Source: a candidate division KSB1 bacterium
GTDB lineage: Bacteria; Zhuqueibacterota; Zhuqueibacteria; Residuimicrobiales; Krinioviventaceae
Reading direction: 5' to 3'
NCBI GenBank assembly: GCA_034521575.1
Contig: JAXHMJ010000003.1
Location: 248,001-312,000, forward strand
Length of the DNA stretch: 64,000 nt
Of this stretch, positions 58,050 through 64,000 are shown piece after piece (the first letter of the stretch is position 1; every line of letters begins with the position of its first letter). Below the pieces are notes generated by a model, which was not told the DNA's origin, did no database searches, and was given only the letters and a program-made list of their open reading frames with translations. The translations under genes were made by a program, and so were the position numbers.

Positions 58050-59499
58050 ATGAACGCTTATGTCCGGGAGCAGGATACAGCGTCAAAGACCCGAATGTTC
58101 ATCATAGATGATCAGTTTGTAATTCATAAAGTCAGCGAGTCCCTGCAGAAATATTTTGAGCAGAAATGGCACCGATCGCTTACGGGACGTATTTGCTATG
58201 CGGCTTTGTTCAACAGCGACTCGCCGTGTAAAAATTGTCCGGTGGTCAAGTGTTTTTCCTTCAATCAGGACGTGCAGAGCATTGTCAGCGCCCACAGTGC
58301 TCGTTATGATGTGTCACGCTACGCCAAAGCGACTCCGGTTCAGGATGCGCACGGACAGGTACGGCAGGTCATTGTCGAATGCTTGACACCGGTGAACGAT
58401 TCAGAGTCGGATAAAGGTTCGTCCTCTGCAGAGCGCGAATACGATCCAACTCAGATAACGGAACTGAACCGACAGCCGAAAGAATCCGGGTACGTACTGA
58501 TGAATCCGGAGCTCAAGGTGCTCTTGCATAACAAAGGCATCCGGTCATATTGCCGGCAGCCGTATATCATTGGCCGGCATTTGTACGAGGCTGTTCCGTT
58601 GTTTGACCAGCCCGGTATTCGTTATCAGATTGATATGTTTCTCACAGAACGGTCGGATTCACTCGAGTTTTATACGCGTACACAGGATGATCATGAAAAA
58701 CGTATCCTGTCATCGCATTCAAAGGATGAACAGCGGCAATCGCAATGAAGTAATCCTGCTGGAGTCCAGGCCGGAGAAAGAAATGCATAAAGAAAGCGCT
58801 CCCCGGGAGCATAATTTGCAGTTGTTGAGCAGTTTTGCCGCGCAGTTGGCGCATGATATCGGCAATCCACTGACCGGATTAATGGGCTATGTGAACCTGA
58901 TGCGCAATGATTTGAATCAGGCCACAACACAGCAGGATATATTGGGATTTCAGGAAAAAGTGGACAATATACAGCATGAAATCAATCGCATTCGGAAAAT
59001 ACTTGAAGGTGTGCGACTGATCAAAGTGCATGATACCGATCAGGTGGAAGAGCACAATCTTCGGCAAATACTGGAGCGCTCGATAGCGATTGCGGAATTT
59101 AAACGGCCGCATAAATCCGTGCATATCAGCACACGGTTTTCAGAGGATCTGCCTTCGGTTTATTTGTGCGAATTGAATATAGAGAATGCGTTTACCGAAC
59201 TGCTGAAATATGCGCTGGAATTTGCGGGACAGACCGGCGGTGTGCATGTGAATATACGCTACACGTCGGAGCAGTCCGAGTTTGAATTCTGTATTCAGAT
59301 CAAGGCCAGTCCGGACGCGGATTTAAAAGCCATGACCGCTTCATTCAATCAGCAGAAATCGTTCAAGAAAAAGGTCAATATGGGATTGCTGCAGGCCTTT
59401 GCCTCTATTTACAATCACGGCGGCAGATTAAGCATGCGAAATCGGGAAGGTGAAGCGGATATCGTGGTCAAGCTGCCGCGAGTTCCTTCAAAAGCGTAA
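58050..59499 (+). CDS. PAS-type sensor histidine kinase with Cys cluster and degenerate ATPase domain, one frameshift
   Basis: About 483 codons; the frame changes near 58735 (after SSHSKDEQ). An N-terminal PAS-like domain carries SPCKNCPVVKC, a C-x2-C-x4-C group also found in PAS sensors that bind metal or act as redox switches. A second PAS-like part (GYVLMNPELKVLLHNKG) follows. The dimerisation helix has QLAHDIGNPLTGLMGYVNLM with the phospho-acceptor His in HDIGNP. The C-terminal domain keeps the Bergerat layout, but the N-box Asn is not visible (ENAFTELLKYALEF) and no D-x-G-x-G is seen, so ATP binding is doubtful. It stands before an intact kinase and a sigma-54 regulator. Possibly a sensor partner or phosphatase rather than an active kinase. 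Confidence 0.75.
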
Positions 59500-59503
59500 A
59501 GTT

Positions 59504-60553
59504 ATGATCAATACTGACTATGAATCCTATCATTCGTCTGTTTATTACCGGTTTATTCTGGATCGGGAATTCCGGGTCATGTCTGCGACTCGATTTCCGT
59601 TTCCGGCAACCGATACCTATCTTTTGATCCGCAAGGGAGAATTTGTGTTCAAGCGGTTGAATCTGCTCTCTGAATCCGAGCTGGACCAATTCCAGAGTGA
59701 TGCCTGTTCCGGGTCGGGACTGATCAAGGCTCGTCAGTGCTGGCGTGAACAGCAAATTGAATGGGCCTTGTGTATGCAGCCGGTGGTCAATGCCGAAGAC
59801 CAGGCTTTTACACTGGTATGTTTCGGTCTGCAGGTTCCGGTTTCACTGATGCGTCAGCGTCGGCTGTTCAATCAGATGCATATGCTCAAGCAATTGGCGT
59901 TCCCCATTACGCACCGCATGAACAACCCGATGGGATCCATACTCAATCAAATCGGACGCCTGTTGTCCGAGGACTGGGAGACCCTGAACAAGGATGATGT
60001 GCTGCAGGAACTCCAGCGTATGCAGGAACAGATTTACACCATGTCCACCATCACCAATGCACTGGCGCTGTTAAATCGTCCGCGCAACGCGTCTTTTAAA
60101 ATGGTGAGCATTAACAAAATCATCAATGTGTCTTTGAATCTGACGCGGTTCGCCGACCCCACAAACAATATTGATTACCAGATTGAGCTGGATGATGACC
60201 TGCCGTATATTCGTGCGGACAGCGTGTCTCTGGAACAGTGCTTTGTTCATTTGCTGCGCAATGCCAAAGAGGCGCTCCCTCGCGGTGGTCAGGTCCGGCT
60301 CAGCAACGGAATAAAATCGGATAATCCTGATTTTATACATATTTCCATACGTGACAGTGGTGACGGCATTTCACCGCGTCAGTTGGCTCGAATATTCGAT
60401 CCCTTTTATACAACAAAAGAGGGAGACCATCCGGGCCTCGGGCTTTGTGTGGCGTATGGGATTGTCACGGATCATGGCGGATATTTAGAAATCGAAACAG
60501 ATAAACAGGGAACCAATGTGAGCATTTGGCTGCCGAACGAACCCTTAAACTAG
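59504..60553 (+). CDS. Sensor histidine kinase (HisKA, HATPase)
   Basis: About 349 residues; ATG 59504 is four bases after the previous stop, so translation is probably coupled. The N-terminal ~125 residues look like a PAS-type sensor without membrane helices, so the protein is cytoplasmic. HisKA: LKQLAFPITHRMNNPMGSIL with the acceptor His in THRMNNP. ATPase: N box CFVHLLRNAKEALPRGG, G1 SIRDSGDGISPRQL, F box RIFDPFYTTK and G2 HPGLGLCVAYGIVTDHGG, all intact. It should phosphorylate the sigma-54 response regulator encoded next. The signal is unknown. Confidence 0.88.
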   Translation: MINTDYESYHSSVYYRFILDREFRVMSATRFPFPATDTYLLIRKGEFVFKRLNLLSESELDQFQSDACSGSGLIKARQCWREQQIEWALCMQPVVNAEDQAFTLVCFGLQVPVSLMRQRRLFNQMHMLKQLAFPITHRMNNPMGSILNQIGRLLSEDWETLNKDDVLQELQRMQEQIYTMSTITNALALLNRPRNASFKMVSINKIINVSLNLTRFADPTNNIDYQIELDDDLPYIRADSVSLEQCFVHLLRNAKEALPRGGQVRLSNGIKSDNPDFIHISIRDSGDGISPRQLARIFDPFYTTKEGDHPGLGLCVAYGIVTDHGGYLEIETDKQGTNVSIWLPNEPLN

Positions 60554-60568
60554 ATTTGGATTTAGACT

Positions 60569-61988
60569 ATGACTCAAGAAAAAGCTGACAATACGTTGTT
60601 AATCATTGATGATGATGAACAGGTGCTGAAATCAATCGAAAGTCTGCTGGACGGTACCGGATATAATATCCTGCGAGCTACCGGATCCAAAGAAGGGGTT
60701 GAAATGATTATGAAGAAAAAGCCCCCGGTGGTGTTGACCGATCTGAAAATGGAACAGCGGCATTCCGGAATTCAGGTGCTGGAAGAAGCCAAGCGCCGGG
60801 ATCCGGATGTGGTGGTGATTTTATACACGGCGCACGGTGACATTTCAGTGACCCGGGATGCGTTTAAAAAAGGTGCGTTTGATTTCATCCAAAAAGTGCA
60901 GACGCATCAGGATATCATTATCCCGATTGAGCGCGCCTTTAAATTTGCACATATAAAGCGCGAGAACAATTATTTGAAAAGCAAACTCGATTTTGAACAG
61001 GATACCGGATTTCACGGCGCGGTGGGGCGCAGTCCGGTAATGCTCGAGTTGTTCAACCAGGTCAAACGGGTGGCGCAGACCAATGCCAATGTTCTGGTTA
61101 CCGGCGAGACCGGCACCGGCAAGGAAATCATTGCACGCGGCATTCATCATTACAGTCAGCGCAAGAACGCGCCGTTTGTTCCCGTTGTGGTCAGCACATT
61201 GCCGGATAATCTGTTGGAAGGCGAGCTGTTCGGTCACGTCAAGGGCGCGTTCACCGGTGCGGTCAGTGACAAACCGGGACTGTTTGAAGCCGCCAACAAG
61301 GGCACGATTTTTCTGGACGAAATCGGTGAAGTCCCCATTGATATGCAGCCGAAACTGCTGCGCGTGCTGCAGGAACGGCGGGTGCGGCGTCTGGGCAGTC
61401 TGAAAGAGCGCGATCTGGATGTGCGTATTATCAGCGCGACGAATGCAGATCCCGATGACCTGGTCAAGGAAGGCAAACTGCGCGAGGATTTGTTTTTCCG
61501 GCTGAACGTAGTACGTATCGCGCTGCCGCCGCTGCGCGAACGACGTGAAGATATTTCCGTGTTGGCCTATCATTTTCTAAAAATATATCAGGATATCGGG
61601 CTGGTCAAAGTGGAAAAAATTTCCAATGAAGCGCTGATGCTGATGGAAGAATACGACTGGCCCGGTAATGTGCGCCAATTGCAGAATGCGATAGAAAGCG
61701 CCATTGCCGTCGCAACCAAAGAAGAAATCCTGCCTGAAAATCTGCCTGATCCGCTGCGGCCGAAATCCAACCGGGTGATGATTGATACCAATGAGAGCAC
61801 GGATTTCAAATCCGCCAAAGCCAAAGTTCGTGCAGGCCTTTGAACGCCAGTATCTGGAAAAACTGCTGGAACAGCACCATAACAATATTTCCAAAGTCGC
61901 GGATGCCGCGGATCTGAACCGTAAAACCATCTATCGTATGATCGATCAGCTGGGCCTGGACTACCGCAAAGGCAATTCCGACGCGTAA
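60569..61988 (+). CDS. NtrC-family sigma-54-dependent response regulator, one frameshift near the end
   Basis: About 473 codons. REC domain: NTLLIIDDDEQVL, the phospho-acceptor Asp in VVLTDLKME and the Lys in GAFDFIQK. AAA+ domain: Walker A VTGETGTGKEIIARGI, the sigma-54 contact loop LFGHVKGAFTGAV, Walker B GTIFLDEIGEVP and arginine-finger region LREDLFFRLNV. After a frame change near 61825 (SAKAK then FVQAFERQYLEKLL) the Fis-type helix-turn-helix NNISKVADAADLNRKTIYRM finishes the protein. It activates sigma-54 promoters when phosphorylated by the kinases upstream. No TGGCAC-N5-TTGC site was noticed in the window, so its targets are probably elsewhere. Confidence 0.92.
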
Positions 61989-62103
61989 CGGAAGAACTGT
62001 TTTGAATCTTGCAGATCGTTGCGACTCAAGAGAACAAGTTGCGAGCAAGGGTTTTATATGCTAAGGGTAATTACAATAATATTAATAGGATGTATACGGG
62101 GCT

Positions 62104-62131
62104 AACAGTACGTACTAAAGTATGTACTGTT
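62104..62131 (+). terminator. Hairpin after the sigma-54 regulator operon
   Basis: Arms AACAGTACGTAC / GTATGTACTGTT (one G-T pair) with a four-base loop, followed by TTAAAA. Nearly the same stem as the terminator at 5283-5312. About 115 bases downstream of the operon stop. Confidence 0.5.
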
Positions 62132-62138
62132 TAAAATG

Positions 62139-63012
62139 TAGGCCGACGAGATCGTCGGCCGTGTGCCTGGGGGCACGAAACAGACATGTAGCGCAGCACT
62201 GAATTTCAGCGCTTTTTGCCGTAACGATTAATCCGGCAGCGCTGTTATAACTTTAATCATGAACAAAATTCTGATTTTTTCTGAAACGTGCTCTACGGGT
62301 TTCGGATAATTAGAATGTGAACGGTTTGGGAATGCGGCCAGTCCGATTTCGGCGGTCGACCAACCTGGTCGACCTACATTGAACCCGACGAGATCGTCGG
62401 CCGTGTGCCTGGGGGCACGAAACAGACATGTAGCGCAGCACCGAGTTTCAGCGCTTTTTGCCGTAACGATTAATCCGGGAGCGCTGTTATAACTTTAATC
62501 ATGGACAAAATTCTGATTTTTTCTGAAACGTGCTCTACGGGTTTCGGATAATTAGAATGTGAACGGTTTGGGAATGCGGCCAGTCCGACTTTCGGCGGTC
62601 GACCAACCTGGTCGACCTACATTGAACCCGACGAGATCGTTGGCCGTGCGCCGGGGCACGAAACAGACATGTAGCGCAGCACCGAGTTTCAGCGCTTTTT
62701 GCCGTAACGATTAATCCGGGAGCGCTGTTATAACTTTAATCATGAACAAAATTCTGATTTTTTCTGAAACGTGCTCTACGGGTTTCGGATAATTAAGAAT
62801 GTGAACGGTTTGGGAATGCGGCCAGTCCGACTTCGGCGGTCGACCAACCTGGTCACCTACATTGAACCCGACGAGATCGTCGGCCGTGTGCCTGGGGGCA
62901 CGAAACAGACATGTAGCGCAGCACTGAATTTCAGCGCTTTTTGCCGTAACGATTAATCCGGGAGCGCTGTTATAACTTTAATTACAGACAAGATTTTGGG
63001 TTTTGATGAAAC
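62139..63012. repeat. Tandem array of a ~242-bp repeat, about 3.6 copies
   Basis: The element GACGAGATCGTCGGCC (GTTGGCC in copy 3) recurs at 62145, 62387, 62630 and 62870, periods 242, 243 and 240. Each unit contains GGGGGCACGAAACAGACATG (shortened in copy 3), AGCGCTTTTTGCCGTAACGA, GAAACGTGCTCTACGGGTTT and, at the end, the palindromic GGTCGACCAACCTGGTCGAC. Copies are almost identical, differing by single-base changes and one- or two-base indels. The last copy decays after about 62985. No frame stays open over several units. Confidence 0.9.
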
Positions 63013-63133
63013 GTTTGGTTTGCAGAGGTTTGTTCGTCAGGCCAATGCTGACACGTATCAGGTGTTTTTCAATGATGTGCAGAATATTAAAGACATCATG
63101 GCCTTGTTGGAAAAGAAAGCTGGATCGTGTTAA
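62996..63133 (+). pseudogene. Possible gene fragment directly after the repeat array
   Basis: The last repeat unit runs into a frame that reads like real protein, LGFDETFGLQRFVRQANADT and then VFFNDVQNIKDIMALLEKKA, ending in a stop at 63131-63133. There is no ATG; TTG 62996 is the only start after an in-frame stop at about 62957. It looks like the C-terminal end of a gene whose front was replaced by the repeats. The family was not recognised. Confidence 0.35.
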
Positions 63134-63491
63134 AAGCGAGACTCTGACCGGAGAAAAAGATATTATCAAAGATGCCCCAAGATTTGCAGCCTCTTCTGGT
63201 CTGGATTAAAATGGAATACCCCGGGTTCATTTGATGGAACTGATGATGATGTATGTCAACGAATGAAAAAGAATGGACGCCTTGAATTGGTTTTTGTATA
63301 ATTGATTGTTTCGACATGTTATTATTACCATCTGTCAAAAATGCAGGGCGGTTTTCCAGAATGCCCTGTATTCAATTGGTTTTGATATTTTTACAAAAAA
63401 GCCAATGAAACGTTGTGATTTATATTTATTTTTCATAATATTATTCCTGTCAGGAACCGTGAATCGTTCATGCAACTGAAAGAGGCCGAGG
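63134..63491. other. Intergenic region with one hairpin before the ribulokinase gene
   Basis: No convincing gene in 358 bases. At 63341-63371 a hairpin with arms ATGCAGGGC / GCCCTGTAT (one G-T pair) may terminate upstream reading. The AT-rich stretch 63390-63440 is the likeliest promoter area for the ribulokinase gene. Confidence 0.35.
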
Positions 63492-63557
63492 ATGGACAAG
63501 TCTCAAGCCAAATTTGAAAGTCGTTTTTTAGAGACACGGCAGGATTGTTTTGTGTAA
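63492..63557 (+). CDS. Possible 21-residue leader ORF before araB
   Basis: The frame MDKSQAKFESRFLETRQDCF ends in V and TAA at 63557, 17 bases before the araB ATG. AGAGGCCGAGG precedes the ATG. It may be chance; no arabinose-like codon run is present. Confidence 0.2.
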   Translation: MDKSQAKFESRFLETRQDCFV

Positions 63558-63573
63558 AACTATGGGAGTCAAT

Positions 63574-64000
63574 ATGAATACGAATGAAAATTATGTAATT
63601 GGAATAGATTACGGAACCGATTCTGTTCGCGCCCTTGTTGTAGATGCTGCGGACGGCACGGAACATGGCGAATTTGTGTTTTATTATCCGCGCTGGAAAG
63701 ATGGAAAGTATTGTCAACCTGCAAAAAATCAGTTTCGCCAGCATCCTCTGGACTATGTTGAAGGATTGGAAACAACGATTAAAGGCGCATTGAACAAGGC
63801 GCCTGAGGGAGCAGCCGAAAAGATCAGAGCAATATCCATCGATACCACAGGATCGACACCCTGCGCTGTTGATAAAGAGGGTACCCCTTTGTCCCTGAAG
63901 CCCGACTTTAAAGACAATCCCAACGCCATGTTTGTGTTGTGGAAAGATCACACCGCGGTAAAAGAGGCTGAAGAAATCAATCAGATCGCCCGGTCCTGGG
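63574..64000 (+). CDS. araB: L-ribulokinase, 5' part (3' end beyond window)
   Basis: 142 codons are visible up to the window end. The FGGY-kinase N-terminal fold starts with YVIGIDYGTDSVRALVVDA (phosphate-1 loop), followed by the ribulokinase-specific insertion YYPRWKDGKYCQPAKNQFRQ and HPLDYVEGLE, then IRAISIDTTGSTPCAVD. It phosphorylates L-ribulose to L-ribulose 5-phosphate, feeding the pentose phosphate pathway whose oxidative genes lie at 54-58 kb. The ATG at 63574 has GGGAG six bases upstream. The first ORF of a probable arabinose operon that continues to the right. Confidence 0.92.
   Translation, partial: MNTNENYVIGIDYGTDSVRALVVDAADGTEHGEFVFYYPRWKDGKYCQPAKNQFRQHPLDYVEGLETTIKGALNKAPEGAAEKIRAISIDTTGSTPCAVDKEGTPLSLKPDFKDNPNAMFVLWKDHTAVKEAEEINQIARSW

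Noticed and set aside
62139-63012. CRISPR array
   Set aside because: The repeat unit is about 242 bases with no unique spacers; whole units are repeated, and no cas genes are present.
63341-63371. Strong terminator before araB
   Set aside because: Stem is short with a 13-base loop and no clean T run; kept only as a weak note in the intergenic entry.

Overview
The window looks like a chromosome piece from a Gram-negative bacterium of the FCB group (Fibrobacterota-Chlorobiota-Bacteroidota), and probably not a classical Bacteroidota. Six secreted proteins end in the ~80-residue sorting domain with the N-x-PNPFN core and terminal Lys that is common in Calditrichota, KSB1 and Ignavibacteria-like genomes. 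There is a TonB-dependent receptor with a carboxypeptidase-regulatory-like N-terminus and a one-protein hybrid two-component regulator. Many starts have clear GGAG-type ribosome binding sites, and no SusD follows the receptor. The phylum assignment is inference.

Layout: 1-6.6 kb (minus strand) holds a PabB-PabC fusion cut by the window edge, a GNAT acetyltransferase, an esterase, an SMP-30-like propeller protein, a Gfo/Idh/MocA oxidoreductase and a TIM-barrel glycosidase lipoprotein. 7-12.5 kb holds a very large bacterial alpha-2-macroglobulin lipoprotein with an intact CLEQ thioester motif. Divergent from it, 12.9-17.0 kb encodes a hybrid two-component regulator, followed by about 26 kb of plus-strand genes (17.4-43.3 kb). 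These are GH30, a mutarotase-like protein, a GPH sugar symporter, a large GH94/149/161-like (clan GH-Q) enzyme, a TonB receptor, a secreted beta-helix protein, GH55, GH16, GH17, two DUF5107-like proteins (one with many TPRs) and GH9. GH16, GH17, GH30 and GH55 together point to laminarin or another beta-1,3/1,6-glucan: surface enzymes cut it, the receptor and symporter import the pieces, and the cytoplasmic GH-Q enzyme could phosphorolyse them.

43.3-45.4 kb is non-coding and packed with dispersed palindromic repeats. 45.4-52.5 kb is visibly AT-rich and carries three tandem PD40-propeller paralogues, several small or secreted proteins and the protease half of a chimeric metalloprotease gene; the composition changes inside that gene near 52.5 kb. 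54.5-57.8 kb (minus) is a zwf-opcA-pgl operon with ATGA overlaps. 58.0-62.0 kb (plus) encodes two histidine kinases, the first with a degenerate ATP-binding domain, and a sigma-54 response regulator. 62.1-63.0 kb is a tandem array of a ~242-bp repeat, and the window ends in the start of an L-ribulokinase gene.

At least nine genes carry one to five single-base-type frameshifts although the coding signal resumes in another frame each time. They are annotated here as single genes. Sequencing or assembly indels are the simplest explanation, but real decay cannot be excluded from sequence alone.
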